64,000 nucleotides of DNA. It comes from Hanstruepera neustonica. Lineage in GTDB: Bacteria > Bacteroidota > Bacteroidia > Flavobacteriales > Flavobacteriaceae. The DNA is taken from NCBI RefSeq assembly GCF_002895005.1, contig NZ_POWF01000002.1:186001-250000 (forward strand), read 5' to 3'. Below the pieces are notes generated by a model. The model did no database searches and had not been told where the DNA came from. It worked only from the letters and a program-made list of their open reading frames with translations. The position numbers and the translations under genes were made by a program. Positions 1 to 10,258 of the stretch are shown one piece after another (within the stretch, counting starts at the first letter, position 1; each line of letters starts with the position of its first letter).

Positions 1-1206
1 ATGTCTTGCTCGAGTGATGATGATAATACCATCATAACCGTTCCGCAATGTGCCAAACCAACCAATGTTTCGGCTAGCAATATAACTTATGAAAGTGCTT
101 CTCTGTCTTGGGATGATACGAATGCTACCTCTTATACTGTTGAATTTGGCCCTTCAGGGTTTAGTTTAGGTATGGGTAATTCGACCAATTCCAATACAAA
201 TAATTTATCTTTAATGGGGTTAACAGCAAATACCACTTATGATGTTTATGTAATGGCCAATTGCAGTTCATCAAACACCAGTATGTACACTGATGCATTC
301 AGCTTTACAACTGCGGCGCCTTTGGTTGTACCCGAGTTTATGCCAACATTGTCTGAACTTAATTTGTTTATTGGAGATATTGAAGACTTAACGCCTAGCC
401 CATATGCCTTTGAATATGAATTGAGCACACCGTTGTTTACAGATTTTGCTCACAAACAGCGAATTATTGCACTACCTCAAGGCACGACCATGGAGTATGT
501 TGATGATGGTTTTCCTGATTTCCCAAACAAAACGGTTATCGCTAAAACATTTTACTATTTCAATGATGAACGCGATGAGTCATTAGGTAAGAAAATTATT
601 GAAACCAGAATATTAATTAAAAATGATGGTGTTTGGGAACTTGGCAACTACAAATGGAACGATGATCAAACAGTTGCAGTTTTAGATAATACTACTGGAA
701 CAGTTCCTGTGAGTTTTATTGATGCCGATGGTGAGAGTTTTGATATTAACTATGTAATTCCTTCAGCAAATCAATGTTTTGATTGTCATAACAGCTATGA
801 CGAGGTAACACCTATTGGTCCTAAACTACGAACCATGAACTTCAACAATCAGCTTCAAAATTTTATTGACGCTGGTCATTTAACTAATTTAACCGATCCC
901 AATACCGTTTCTGTATTGCCAAATTGGTTGGATGAAAGTTACACACTTGAAGAACGTGCAAGAGCTTACATGGACGTAAACTGTGCGCATTGCCATTCTG
1001 ATGGTGGTTTTTGTGAAGTACAAACCTTACTGCGTTTACCTTATGAAACACCGTTTGCAGATTCTTACATATTTGAAGTGAGAGATCAAATAGATACCCG
1101 AATGAGTACCTATAACCCACCATACACGATGCCTTTAATTGGTACAACCATGGTGCATGACAAGGGGTATTCTTTAATTAGATCTTATTTACAAACGTTA
1201 CAATAA
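1..1206 (+). CDS. Diheme c-type cytochrome lipoprotein with fibronectin III domain (5' end outside window)
   Basis: The reading frame is open from the first base and gives 401 residues. The apparent ATG at base 1 is probably not the start. Residues 1-8 read MSCSSDDD, which looks like the end of a lipoprotein signal peptide with the lipid-modified Cys at residue 3, so most of the signal lies upstream of the window. Residues about 16-105 form a fibronectin type III domain. The rest resembles the SO2930/HNE_0200 family of diheme cytochromes, with heme-binding CFDCH at 259-263 and CAHCH at 328-332. The likely role is periplasm-facing or surface-anchored electron transfer; the redox partner is unknown. 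A strong terminator follows the stop codon. Family assignment is from motif recognition only. Confidence 0.8.
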   Translation: MSCSSDDDNTIITVPQCAKPTNVSASNITYESASLSWDDTNATSYTVEFGPSGFSLGMGNSTNSNTNNLSLMGLTANTTYDVYVMANCSSSNTSMYTDAFSFTTAAPLVVPEFMPTLSELNLFIGDIEDLTPSPYAFEYELSTPLFTDFAHKQRIIALPQGTTMEYVDDGFPDFPNKTVIAKTFYYFNDERDESLGKKIIETRILIKNDGVWELGNYKWNDDQTVAVLDNTTGTVPVSFIDADGESFDINYVIPSANQCFDCHNSYDEVTPIGPKLRTMNFNNQLQNFIDAGHLTNLTDPNTVSVLPNWLDESYTLEERARAYMDVNCAHCHSDGGFCEVQTLLRLPYETPFADSYIFEVRDQIDTRMSTYNPPYTMPLIGTTMVHDKGYSLIRSYLQTLQ

Positions 1207-1208
1207 TT

Positions 1209-1255
1209 AATAAATCCAGTGATTTGAATTCAAATCACTGGATTTATTCTTTTTT
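1209..1255 (+). terminator. Rho-independent terminator of the cytochrome gene
   Basis: A perfect 40-base palindrome (20-base arms, 1209-1228 and 1229-1248) is followed by a T-rich run at 1249-1255. It starts a few bases after the stop codon. The facing gene at 1272-1682 ends nearby, so the hairpin may serve both strands. Confidence 0.85.
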
Positions 1256-1271
1256 CTGCTCCATATTGTTT

Positions 1272-1682
1272 TTATTTAATATATGTGGATGGCTTTAGCA
1301 TCCCTTTGTAAGGATTAAAATGTTTTGGAAGATAATTTCGCGTATCAAAACCCAAGTTGACGTCCTCCTCCAACTCAATCAGGGTAATTTTACTCCAATC
1401 TAAATCATCTTTTCCCTTTAAAGGATTAAAGTTTTTTGGCAAGTACTTGCTAATCTCAAAAGGCAAACAAACATCTTCCTCTAACTCCAATACCTGAATG
1501 TCTTCAATAGCAACAGGTTCACTATCAGGATTGTGAAATAAGACAGTCTCCAAGTAACTTTTCTCGCTTAAAACAGTTTCTGTTTTATTAGACGCATAAT
1601 CGTCTGGTTCATCGATGATTGAATCGGCTACAGCTGAACTTGCTGCAAGTATCAAGCTGCTCATAAAAAATACTAGTTTCAT
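1272..1682 (-). CDS. Small secreted acidic protein with two internal repeats
   Basis: The 136-residue product has a signal peptide (MKLVFFMSSLILAASSAVAD) and should be exported. The mature part is acidic. It contains a duplicated unit of about 29 residues at 62-90 and 99-127, each running from a (V/I)xELEEDV core through an YLPK(N/H)FNP motif to KG. I recognise the LP-x-F-NP-style motif from uncharacterised flavobacterial secreted proteins but cannot assign a function. It is transcribed divergently from the gene at 1962, with 279 bases of AT-rich DNA between them that should hold both promoters; I see no clear match there. Confidence 0.75.
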   Translation of the reverse strand: MKLVFFMSSLILAASSAVADSIIDEPDDYASNKTETVLSEKSYLETVLFHNPDSEPVAIEDIQVLELEEDVCLPFEISKYLPKNFNPLKGKDDLDWSKITLIELEEDVNLGFDTRNYLPKHFNPYKGMLKPSTYIK

Positions 1683-1961
1683 AGTGGTAAAGATTTAATA
1701 GTTTAATTTATATTGAAGTGACTGATTTTATTTCAAATCGTTACAGCTATTTTGAAATCTTTAACACTGATGCAGAATACTTTATGCTTTTGTTAAGAAT
1801 CTCGAATACAAAACGTTAAGGATTTTAATAAAACAACTTCAATATGGGATTCTAAAATCAAATGAGTTTAAATGTTAATGTCAGGTTAAAATCATCCTAT
1901 GGATTAAACTAAAATCATTTTCCAAAGTCCTAATCGTATAAATCATTTAAAAAAAACAACG

Positions 1962-2426
1962 ATGAAAAAAATATTCCTAATAGCTCTGGCATTTGTTAGC
2001 CTACAAATGACAGCACAAGAAAAAAGAGACTATGAGAGAAAACAAAAAATGGAACGTGCCGAACGCATGAGCGAATACACCCCAGAAGAAATGGCGCAAC
2101 TGCAAACCAAAAAAATGACTTTGGATTTAGACTTAACCGAAGCCCAGCAAAAGCAAATTATGGCCATCAATCTTAAAAATGCCCAATCAAGAAAAGCTAT
2201 GATGGAAGCCAGAAAAGCACGCATGGAGGAGAACAAAGAGGTCAAAGCAATTTCTAAAGAGGAAAAGTTAAAACTGAAAAATGATATGCTTGATCGGAAA
2301 ATTGAAATGAAAAAGCAAATGAAAGAAGTTCTAAACAAAGAACAATATGAAAAGTGGGAAGCTATGGCAAAAGAAAAAATGAGCAAAGGTCGTCATCAAA
2401 AAAAGCAAATGATGTCTAGAAAATAA
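1962..2426 (+). CDS. Spy/CpxP-like periplasmic protein
   Basis: This 154-residue protein starts with a signal peptide ending at MTAQ. The mature chain is very rich in Lys, Glu and Met and is predicted to be helical. The segment LDLTEAQQKQIMAIN followed by a long charged helix and LNKEQYEKWEAM is the two-part LTxxQ / LTxEQ pattern seen in Spy/CpxP-like proteins. Bacteroidota encode many such small periplasmic proteins, often proposed as chaperone-like or metal-stress proteins. The role here is inferred from fold type only. A terminator follows and separates it from the convergent hemL. Confidence 0.7.
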   Translation: MKKIFLIALAFVSLQMTAQEKRDYERKQKMERAERMSEYTPEEMAQLQTKKMTLDLDLTEAQQKQIMAINLKNAQSRKAMMEARKARMEENKEVKAISKEEKLKLKNDMLDRKIEMKKQMKEVLNKEQYEKWEAMAKEKMSKGRHQKKQMMSRK

Positions 2427-2456
2427 TTTGAGTTAGTTAGATTGGTTAGTTTGTTG

Positions 2457-2496
2457 AAGCGGGTTGGGCAATAAGCGTTCAACCCGCTTTTATTTT
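2457..2496 (+). terminator. Rho-independent terminator
   Basis: Arms AAGCGGGTTG (2457-2466) and CAACCCGCTT (2480-2489) enclose a 13-base loop, followed by a T-rich tail that overlaps the stop codon of the convergent hemL gene. Confidence 0.8.
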
Positions 2497-3781
2497 ATAA
2501 ACTTTTTGCTACTTTATTACAAGCATCTATGGTTTTATCTAAATCCTCATAAGATAAGGCATCAGCAATAAACCAGGTCTCAAACGCGCTAGGTGCAATG
2601 TAAATACCTTCCTTTAACATACCATGAAAAAACTTCTTGAAAGTTTCATTATTTCCAAGTGCAGCCGTTTCAAAATCCATAACTTCTGTATCGCAAAAAT
2701 GAACCGAAATCATAGAACCAACTCTGTTGATCGTATGCTGAACATCATTTGCACTCAAAACTTTAGTCAGTCCGTCATGAAGATATTTTGTTTTTTCTTC
2801 TAATCGATTATAAATTTCCGAATCGCCATTCAACTCTTCAAGCATAGCCAATCCTGCCGCCATGGCCAAAGGATTCCCACTTAAGGTGCCTGCTTGATAT
2901 ACAGAACCCAATGGTGCTAAATGATTCATAATGTCGTTACGGGCTGCAAATGCACCAACTGGTAAACCACCTCCAATGACCTTACCAAAACAAACAATAT
3001 CAGCTGAAACATCATACAATTCTTGGGCACCGCCTCTTGCCAATCTGAAACCAGTCATTACTTCATCAAAAATTAAAAGCACTTTATGCTTATCACATAG
3101 ATTTCTTAATTGATTCAGAAAATCCTTTTTAGGCGGAATACATCCCATATTGCCTGCAACAGGCTCTAGAATAATGCATGCAACTGCTTGTTTATTGGCA
3201 TTTAAAATTTCTTCAACATGCTCAATATCGTTGTACTTAGCCAATAACGTATCTTTTGCTGTTCCTTCAGTTACTCCTGGGCTATTGGGCGATCCAAAAG
3301 TTACAGCACCACTTCCCGCTTGTATCAGGAAGCTGTCACTATGTCCATGATAGCAACCCGAAAACTTGATTATCTTTTCTTTACCCGTATAACCTCTAGC
3401 TAGCCTAACAGCACTCATGCAAGCCTCGGTTCCAGAATTGACAAAACGGATTTTATCAATATTAGGAACCATAGAAACCGCTAATTCGGCGATTTTTGTC
3501 TCAATCTCTGTTGGCGTCCCGAATGATGTGCCCGATTTTGTTTTATCTATAATAGCTTTAACCACTGGCTCATAACCATGCCCTAAAATCATAGGACCCC
3601 AAGAATTAATATAATCAATATATTGATTTCCATCTACATCAAATAAATAAGGGCCTTTGGCTTTTTCTATAAAAATGGGAGTGCCTCCAACAGCCTTAAA
3701 TGCCCTTACTGGCGAATTCACGCCGCCAGGAATTACAAGTTCAGCTTCAGTAAATAAAGCACTACTTCTTTGATAATTCAT
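2495..3781 (-). CDS. hemL: Glutamate-1-semialdehyde 2,1-aminomutase
   Basis: This cytoplasmic PLP enzyme converts glutamate-1-semialdehyde to 5-aminolevulinate in the C5 route of tetrapyrrole synthesis. The 428-residue length is normal for the family. Visible hallmarks are [10 protein letters not shown] near the N terminus, the substrate-loop region [15 protein letters not shown], the PLP-contact sequence [10 protein letters not shown] and the PLP lysine in [15 protein letters not shown]. It is the last gene of a leftward run with the glucosaminidase lipoprotein (10-base gap) and the desulfhydrase-like enzyme (4-base overlap between those two), so all three probably share a transcript, although the functions look unrelated. 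Confidence 0.97.
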   Translation of the reverse strand: MNYQRSSALFTEAELVIPGGVNSPVRAFKAVGGTPIFIEKAKGPYLFDVDGNQYIDYINSWGPMILGHGYEPVVKAIIDKTKSGTSFGTPTEIETKIAELAVSMVPNIDKIRFVNSGTEACMSAVRLARGYTGKEKIIKFSGCYHGHSDSFLIQAGSGAVTFGSPNSPGVTEGTAKDTLLAKYNDIEHVEEILNANKQAVACIILEPVAGNMGCIPPKKDFLNQLRNLCDKHKVLLIFDEVMTGFRLARGGAQELYDVSADIVCFGKVIGGGLPVGAFAARNDIMNHLAPLGSVYQAGTLSGNPLAMAAGLAMLEELNGDSEIYNRLEEKTKYLHDGLTKVLSANDVQHTINRVGSMISVHFCDTEVMDFETAALGNNETFKKFFHGMLKEGIYIAPSAFETWFIADALSYEDLDKTIDACNKVAKSL

Positions 3782-3791
3782 ATATAATAGA

Positions 3792-4604
3792 TTATTGTGA
3801 TTTGACTACCAAAACATTACCAATGGTCAAATCATTAGATTTTAAATTATTCAATCGCTTAAGCTCATCAACAGTAGTATTATATCGTTTAGAAAGCGAA
3901 TACAGGGTATCCCCTTTGATAATTTGATGCGTCAAAGCCATTTTTACAGAATCTACAGTTGGAGACTCATAGCCCAAAATAGCTTGGTCAAACTTATATA
4001 ACTCATAGCGTTCAATCAAGCTGATTAATTTGTCTGGATATTTTCTATCAGTAGCATAACCAGCTGCACGTAATTCTCTTGCCCAACCCTTATAATCATC
4101 TGGTTTTAATTCAAATAATTTATAATACCGTTTTCGTTCTTTTAAAAATAAGGAGTGGTCTCTAAACGAATATCTCGGGTCGTTATACTTTCTAAAACAC
4201 TCTTGGTGTGCATCATCGTCATGATAGATTTTTGCTCCAGTCCATTCGTGACATTTTATACCAAAATGGTTATTGGCTTCCTTTGAGAGACGCCCCTGAC
4301 CTGAACCAGATTCTAAAATACCTTGTGCCAAAGTAATACTCGCTGGAATACCATATAAACGCATTTCATTTTGAGCAATGGGCCCATATAATTGAATATA
4401 CTGCTCCGTTGGAGTCCCTGTTAATTTTGTTGAATTGTTTGTTTGTATAGGCTCATTCCCTATTTGACTATTAGGCTCTTGTGTGCGCTTAACAACACGC
4501 TCCGTTCTTGTCTTATTTTTATTTGATTGACTCACTGCTCTTTTTTTGGAGCCACAGCTTAAAATCAACAATGTCAAACTAAAAATTAGTATGCTTCTTT
4601 TCAC
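3792..4604 (-). CDS. Glucosaminidase (GH73) lipoprotein with LysM domain
   Basis: The 270-residue product has a lipoprotein signal (LLILSC, Cys about 17) and a basic, Asn/Thr-rich linker. A GH73-type mannosyl-glycoprotein endo-beta-N-acetylglucosaminidase domain follows at about residues 65-205, with the probable catalytic Glu in [11 protein letters not shown] and the NHFGIKC and [14 protein letters not shown] motifs. A LysM peptidoglycan-binding repeat sits at about 222-268 ([16 protein letters not shown]). It should cleave the glycan strands of peptidoglycan from the periplasmic face of a membrane. Its start overlaps the stop of the upstream desulfhydrase-like gene by 4 bases (ATGA), which suggests translational coupling. 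Confidence 0.92.
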   Translation of the reverse strand: MKRSILIFSLTLLILSCGSKKRAVSQSNKNKTRTERVVKRTQEPNSQIGNEPIQTNNSTKLTGTPTEQYIQLYGPIAQNEMRLYGIPASITLAQGILESGSGQGRLSKEANNHFGIKCHEWTGAKIYHDDDAHQECFRKYNDPRYSFRDHSLFLKERKRYYKLFELKPDDYKGWARELRAAGYATDRKYPDKLISLIERYELYKFDQAILGYESPTVDSVKMALTHQIIKGDTLYSLSKRYNTTVDELKRLNNLKSNDLTIGNVLVVKSQ

Positions 4605-5491
4605 AATATAAGGGTCATTTTATTTCGTTCCAACTTTTTATTCATACCTTCTATTCCCTGTAAACCGCCAGTATGGATTGCTAATATTTTGGAGTTTTCA
4701 GGAAAGTAACCATTTTTCATCAAATCAAAAATACCATACATCATTTTTCCCGTATAAATAGGATCCAATGGAATGTCATTTTTTTCTTTAAAACTATTTA
4801 TAAAACAGATTAATTCTTCATTTATTTTGGCATAGCCTCCAAAATGATAGTCATTTATCAAATCCCAATTATTTTTTTTTGCAAATTTACGAATATCTTG
4901 CTTTAAAAAATCACCTTTAAGAGCCGGAAATCCTAAAATTTTCTGATGAGACTTGCTCGAATTAATCAAACCCGAAATAGTACCTCCAGTACCAACAGGG
5001 CAACAGATAAAATCAAACTCTGAATCAACCGATGTTAATATTTCTTCACAACCTTTAACTGCCAAGTTATTAGTACCGCCTTCTGCAATAAGATTAAAAT
5101 CTCCAAACTCTTTTTTTAAAGTTTCAACAAAATCGTTGTTCGCTTTATTTCTATACACATCTCGAGATACAAATTTTAATTTCATACCATGCTTTTGAGC
5201 TGAAAATAAGGTTGGATTATCATGCCATTTATTCATTAACTCCTCTCCCCTTATAACTCCAATGGTCTCAAATCCATACTTTTTGCCAGCATATGCCACA
5301 GCGGCAATATGATTTGAATAAGCACCTCCAAAAGTCAATAAAGTCTTACAATTATTAGCTTGAGCTTCAAGCAAATTATACTTTAATTTCCGATACTTAT
5401 TTCCAGAAATCTGCGTGTCTGTTTTGTATTCTGGCTTCAAAAATAGATTTTCATCAATTTTAATATTTAATTGGTCTATGATTTTCATCAT
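4601..5491 (-). CDS. PLP-dependent D-cysteine desulfhydrase / ACC deaminase family enzyme
   Basis: This is a 296-residue fold-type II PLP enzyme. The motif QISGNKYRKLKYNLLEA carries the Schiff-base lysine, and TFGGAYSNHIAAVAYAGK and CPVGTGGTISGL are the phosphate and cofactor loops. The family includes 1-aminocyclopropane-1-carboxylate deaminase and D-cysteine desulfhydrase; motifs alone do not separate the two activities, and desulfhydrase-like function is the more common result in bacteria without plant partners. It is the first gene of the leftward run ending in hemL. The start at 5491 is one of two adjacent ATGs (5491 and 5488). Confidence 0.88.
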   Translation of the reverse strand: MMKIIDQLNIKIDENLFLKPEYKTDTQISGNKYRKLKYNLLEAQANNCKTLLTFGGAYSNHIAAVAYAGKKYGFETIGVIRGEELMNKWHDNPTLFSAQKHGMKLKFVSRDVYRNKANNDFVETLKKEFGDFNLIAEGGTNNLAVKGCEEILTSVDSEFDFICCPVGTGGTISGLINSSKSHQKILGFPALKGDFLKQDIRKFAKKNNWDLINDYHFGGYAKINEELICFINSFKEKNDIPLDPIYTGKMMYGIFDLMKNGYFPENSKILAIHTGGLQGIEGMNKKLERNKMTLIL

Positions 5492-5680
5492 TTTAACGAA
5501 TTTAAAAACAGATACTTACACATTTTCTAAAATTGTGATAATTTAACACCCTAACGAAAGTATGAAATTCATACATTTTTAATGCTATTATAAGGATACA
5601 TTTAAAAAAACTCAAAAGCTTAAATGCTGCAATTAAACTTTACTCTTTTACAAGAAAAAATACTTCCTTATCATAATCCT

Positions 5681-8600
5681 ATGGTCAAGTTCGTATTGTT
5701 GGTAGTCTTTGCATTTGCCATAAATGTAAGTTTTGGGCAAACAGTATTATTATCACCAACGGGTGGTGGTGGCTTTGAGAGCCTGAGTTTTGATAATCTT
5801 GGGTGGCGGGTTACAAGTGATAGAGAAGAAACTTATAATCAATGGGTTAGTAATGCAGGTGCAGAGCCTGGTTTTACAGGTCGTGGCTGTGCCTACATAA
5901 CTAACAATGCAGGATTTGCTGTCCCTCCTCATAAGTATACATACAGTCCGGCAAGAGTGGCACATATTTATAGAGATATTTCTGTTCCTGCTGGAGAAAG
6001 CGAAATAACAGTCGACTTTAAATGGATTGGTCAAGGCCAAAGCATTAGAGACCGTATGCGTATTTGGATAGTGCCAATTACTTACGCTCCAATCTATGGT
6101 ACAGAAATTACGCCTGCTGCAGATCGAATAAGATTAGGAGGTAATTACAGTGGCAGTAGTACTTGGTCAGCTTCTCCCACACTAACTATTCCTAGAAGTT
6201 ATGCTGGAACAACATTCAGATTTGTAGTGGAGTGGGCTAATGATGATAATACGGGTGCAGATCCACCAGCTGCTATTGATGACATCTCAATAATATCAGA
6301 TTTCCCACCCATACCGGTTAATGACGAACCATGCAATGCTATTCTTTTATCATCAAATTCTAATTGTACTTACAGCTATTACACCAATTATGGTGCATCT
6401 GACACAAGTTCTGTACCAAATCCAGGTTGCGCAAATTATGGTGGATCTGATGTCTGGTTTAGAACCGTAGTCCCAGCCAGCGGTGGGATTATTGTAGATA
6501 CTCAAATAGATGAAATGACCGATGGTGGCATGGCATTGTATTCTGGAACTTGCGGTTCGTTAACACTTTTAAGTTGTGATGACAATACCAGTTCTAATGG
6601 TCTTATGCCTCAAATCATGGTTACTAATTTAACCCCTGGACAAACAGTCTATATTAGAGTATGGGAAAATGGCAACAACAATAATGGCACTTTTGGTATT
6701 TGCGTTACACCACCACCACCACCACCAAGTAATGATGAGTGTTCAAATGCTATTGGATTAGTAGTAAATCCTTCTCTAATTTGTAATGATGTTACCTTTG
6801 GGTCAACTGCTTTTGCTACACAATCTCCACAACCCGACAATGTTGTGGGTGTTCCTGATAATGATGTTTGGTTTTCGTTTGTTGCAACCAACACCAACCA
6901 TCAAGTCTCATTATTAGATGTCAATCCTGTAATTGGATCAAATACTAATATGGGGATAGGTGTTTATAATAGTCCTTCAACTAACTGTTCTTCTCTCAAT
7001 TTGGTAACTAGTATCAATTCTCAAACATTAACAATAAACGGACTCAATGTAGGTGATACTTATTTTATTAGAGTTTACGGCTTTGATGCCAGCCCAAATG
7101 CCGCTCAAGTAAATTTTAACATTTGTGTGAGTACTACACCTGATCCACCACCAAATAATTATTGCTCAAGCGCCATTGGTTTACCAGTATCACCTATATG
7201 TAACTATCAAACCTTTACCAATGCAGGTGCGGCAGCAACAACTGGTGTACCAAATCCAGGTTGTGCAAATTATTTAGGAGGAGATGTTTGGTTTTATGTG
7301 GTTGTTGATGACACTGGAGAAATAACGATTGACACAGAAGATCTAGACATGACTAATGGCGGTATGGCCATTTATAGCGGTAATAGTTGTAGTGCTCTAT
7401 CACTATTAGATTGCGATGACAATAGTAGTGCTAATGGACTAATGCCATCAATTACCAGAACTGGATTAACCCCTGGTGAGATTATCTATATTCGAGTTTG
7501 GGAGGAAGGTAATGACAACAATGGTACTTTTGGTATTTGTGTCACCTCACCCACAAATGAAGATACCATAGATGTTACTTTAACCTGCCCTGGCAATCCA
7601 AGTGAGCCTTTATATGCGACACTTGCCTGTACTGGAACTACTAATCTTGGAAACACGTTAAGTGGTATAATGCAAAGTTCTGATCCTGTAGCTTTACAAC
7701 CAATTATTTTTATTTCAAGTTCAGACCCATGCAGTTTTGACACAGACAATACATCTAATTATTCATCTATTGACTTTACCGTAACAACCACAGGAACTTA
7801 CGTGTTTACTATGAATACTCCAGCTCCATTTTTTGATGCTATGGGTTATATCTATGTTAATAATGGTAATTTTAACCCTGGATCATGTGCCACAGGTATT
7901 TTTATTGCAGGTGATGATGACGATGGACCTTCATTAAACCCCCAAATAACCGCAACTCTTACGGCTGGCGTACAATATACTCTGGTGACTACTAAATTTG
8001 CTTTTCAAGATACTTCACATGTAGGTCCTTACCAATGGAATGTTTTAGGGCCACCTACCGATGTGGACTGGTATACTACTGAAACTGGTGGCTCCCCCAT
8101 AGCATCTGGAGCTACATTCAACCCTGTTGGCGTTAGTGGTTCCAATTTGCCAGACACCAATACACCAGGTGTTTACTCCTATTGGGTAACTTGTCCCGGT
8201 AGTTCAGGGCCTCGTGTGAAAGCTGAATTTACCATAGGAAAAATTTGGAAAGGTACTGTTGATTCTGACTGGAATAACATTAACAATTGGAAGCCCATTG
8301 GTAAGCCAACAGCAAATGACTGTGTTTTTATAGAAAATGGACCCAATTCAGCAGTTTTAACATATCCAAATGCTCCAATACCGCCAACACCTGCCTTTGC
8401 CAAAAACTTTACAGTAGGTGCCAACGCTTCAGTAGAATTGTCCTCAGGCACTTCATTAACCGTTACCGATTGGATTAATGTTTCAAGTACTGCAGAATTT
8501 TTAATAAGAGATAGTGCCAACTTGATTCAAATTACTAATGTAACCGTTAATAACAACACTGGAAACATTAAAATGCAACGCACAGTGCCTGGTGGTGTCT

Positions 8601-10015
8601 CTAATTTAGATTACGTTTACTGGTCTAGTCCTGTTGATCGATTTGATGTTAATGATGTTTCACCAGGATCGAATCGCATATACAAATGGATTCCAACGCA
8701 ATCTGGAAATGGTGTTGGTAATTATGGTGAATGGATACCAACTGGTGAAAGAATGACCACTGGAAAAGGTTATATTATACGAGGACTTTCAGGCACATCA
8801 CCAACACCACCCGCAGCAGCCTTTACTACTGAATTTAGTGGAAAAGCTAACAATGGGAAAATAAATGTCCCGATTCAAAGAGGTACATATAATGGTATAG
8901 ACTACCCTGGAGCAGGCTCTTCAATGGCCACGGCTCATGACGATAACTGGAATTTAATTGGAAACCCATATCCTTCATCTATATCGGCCAGAGATTTTAT
9001 TACAGCCAATGCCCTAGACTTATCAGATGATGTTAGTGCGAGTATTATGGGAACAGTTTACTTGTGGCGCCATTTAAGTGCTCCTAGTATTTCAATAGAT
9101 GATCCTTTTTATGGTGATTTTGGGTACAATTACAACCCAAATGATTATATAAAATTCAATCACACAGGGTCATCACCTGCTGGTTTTTCAGGTTATATTG
9201 GCGCTGGCCAAGCTTTTTTCATTTTGATGGATCATAATTCGCCAACTGCATCAAGTCAAGTTACTTTTGGAAACTCCATGCGTCATGAAACCCATCGAAA
9301 TGATCAATTTTATAGAACAACAGAAGGAGAACCTGAACACCACCGAATATGGATTGATCTCATTGCGAGTAATAATATGGCAACGTCTTTATTGGTTGGC
9401 TATATTGAAGGAGCTACTAATCAAAAAGATCGCTTATTTGATGGTTTAGATTTCAATGAAACCAGCACTAGCTTTTATTCTTTAATTGGAGATGAAAAAA
9501 TGGCCATTCAAGGTAAGGCACTTCCTTTTATGGATACCGATATAATTCCATTGGGTATAGAAGTTTCTCAAAGTGGACATTATAGCATAGCCATTAATAA
9601 GGTAGATGGCTTATTCGAATCTGAAGAACAAGCTATATTTTTAGAAGACACCTATTTAAATATAATCCATGACTTAAGGCTTACCCCTTATGAATTTAAT
9701 ACCGATCAAGGTGAGTTTAACGATCGTTTCATATTGCGTTATACTTCGCAATCATTAGGTGTTGAGGAATTGGTTACTACTAACGATATTTTAATTACAG
9801 CGCCACGTTCGGAATTCATTTCTATTCTATCGAGCAATAGTCCAATTGATTCTGTGAGTATTTATGATATGTTAGGAAGAGAGTTGGTTCAAAACAGAAA
9901 CATCAATAAATTAAATTATAGACCAAATACCCAAAGTTTTTCTAATGGTGTTTATCTAGTAACGGTTAATTTACAAAATGGTAAACAGAAAAAGCAACGG
10001 GTTATTTTAAAATAA
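5681..10015 (+). CDS. Giant T9SS-exported surface protein 1 (three PPC-like domains, type C-like sorting tail)
   Basis: I place the start at ATG 5681, giving 1444 residues, because MVKFVLLVVFAFAINVSFGQ is a clean signal peptide; an ATG at 5624 in the same frame would add 19 residues. An N-terminal beta-sandwich (about 20-210) is followed by three tandem pre-peptidase-C-like domains (about 213-347, 350-488, 491-625), joined by Pro-rich linkers including a run of six Pro. Copies 1 and 3 are closely related (both have VPNPGCANY and DNNGTFGICV-like ends). From about 855 the protein carries the module shared with the genes at 14382 and 20110, with DDNWNLIGNPYPSSISA, YIEGAT, RFILRYT and the tail IYDMLGRELVQ ... 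GVYLVTV ... RVILK. That tail resembles the T9SS type C sorting signal. Probable location is the cell surface or medium; a role in adhesion is inferred from architecture. Confidence 0.85.
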   Translation: MVKFVLLVVFAFAINVSFGQTVLLSPTGGGGFESLSFDNLGWRVTSDREETYNQWVSNAGAEPGFTGRGCAYITNNAGFAVPPHKYTYSPARVAHIYRDISVPAGESEITVDFKWIGQGQSIRDRMRIWIVPITYAPIYGTEITPAADRIRLGGNYSGSSTWSASPTLTIPRSYAGTTFRFVVEWANDDNTGADPPAAIDDISIISDFPPIPVNDEPCNAILLSSNSNCTYSYYTNYGASDTSSVPNPGCANYGGSDVWFRTVVPASGGIIVDTQIDEMTDGGMALYSGTCGSLTLLSCDDNTSSNGLMPQIMVTNLTPGQTVYIRVWENGNNNNGTFGICVTPPPPPPSNDECSNAIGLVVNPSLICNDVTFGSTAFATQSPQPDNVVGVPDNDVWFSFVATNTNHQVSLLDVNPVIGSNTNMGIGVYNSPSTNCSSLNLVTSINSQTLTINGLNVGDTYFIRVYGFDASPNAAQVNFNICVSTTPDPPPNNYCSSAIGLPVSPICNYQTFTNAGAAATTGVPNPGCANYLGGDVWFYVVVDDTGEITIDTEDLDMTNGGMAIYSGNSCSALSLLDCDDNSSANGLMPSITRTGLTPGEIIYIRVWEEGNDNNGTFGICVTSPTNEDTIDVTLTCPGNPSEPLYATLACTGTTNLGNTLSGIMQSSDPVALQPIIFISSSDPCSFDTDNTSNYSSIDFTVTTTGTYVFTMNTPAPFFDAMGYIYVNNGNFNPGSCATGIFIAGDDDDGPSLNPQITATLTAGVQYTLVTTKFAFQDTSHVGPYQWNVLGPPTDVDWYTTETGGSPIASGATFNPVGVSGSNLPDTNTPGVYSYWVTCPGSSGPRVKAEFTIGKIWKGTVDSDWNNINNWKPIGKPTANDCVFIENGPNSAVLTYPNAPIPPTPAFAKNFTVGANASVELSSGTSLTVTDWINVSSTAEFLIRDSANLIQITNVTVNNNTGNIKMQRTVPGGVSNLDYVYWSSPVDRFDVNDVSPGSNRIYKWIPTQSGNGVGNYGEWIPTGERMTTGKGYIIRGLSGTSPTPPAAAFTTEFSGKANNGKINVPIQRGTYNGIDYPGAGSSMATAHDDNWNLIGNPYPSSISARDFITANALDLSDDVSASIMGTVYLWRHLSAPSISIDDPFYGDFGYNYNPNDYIKFNHTGSSPAGFSGYIGAGQAFFILMDHNSPTASSQVTFGNSMRHETHRNDQFYRTTEGEPEHHRIWIDLIASNNMATSLLVGYIEGATNQKDRLFDGLDFNETSTSFYSLIGDEKMAIQGKALPFMDTDIIPLGIEVSQSGHYSIAINKVDGLFESEEQAIFLEDTYLNIIHDLRLTPYEFNTDQGEFNDRFILRYTSQSLGVEELVTTNDILITAPRSEFISILSSNSPIDSVSIYDMLGRELVQNRNINKLNYRPNTQSFSNGVYLVTVNLQNGKQKKQRVILK

Positions 10016-10258
10016 TGAAACTACTAAACCATAACTAACTAAAAACGAATACCATAAAATCGAAATGAAAAAAATTTAAAACATGTGATACTAAAAATTT
10101 GCATTTTGTCGAATTTTTTATCAATAATTTAACATTGTGTTAAAATATCTATATATTTAACGTCTCCCCCCAAGCTACGTTTAATAAATTTTATTCCTAA
10201 CATGTTGTTACCCAAATTGTTACGTTAACCTAATTTATTAACTATTAATTATTTTTTT

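Noticed and set aside
1209-1248. Perfect 40-base palindrome as an insertion-element end or recombination site
   Set aside because: It is followed by a T run directly after a stop codon, which is explained by a terminator; no partner end or transposase.
2030-2386. Hydrophobic Phe/Ser-rich ORF antisense to the Spy-like gene
   Set aside because: Lys/Glu-rich coding sequence read backwards gives Phe/Ser; no independent support.
10016-10258. Repeated TTGTTAC words upstream of surface protein 2 as a regulator site
   Set aside because: The words are short, AT-rich and expected by chance in this base composition.
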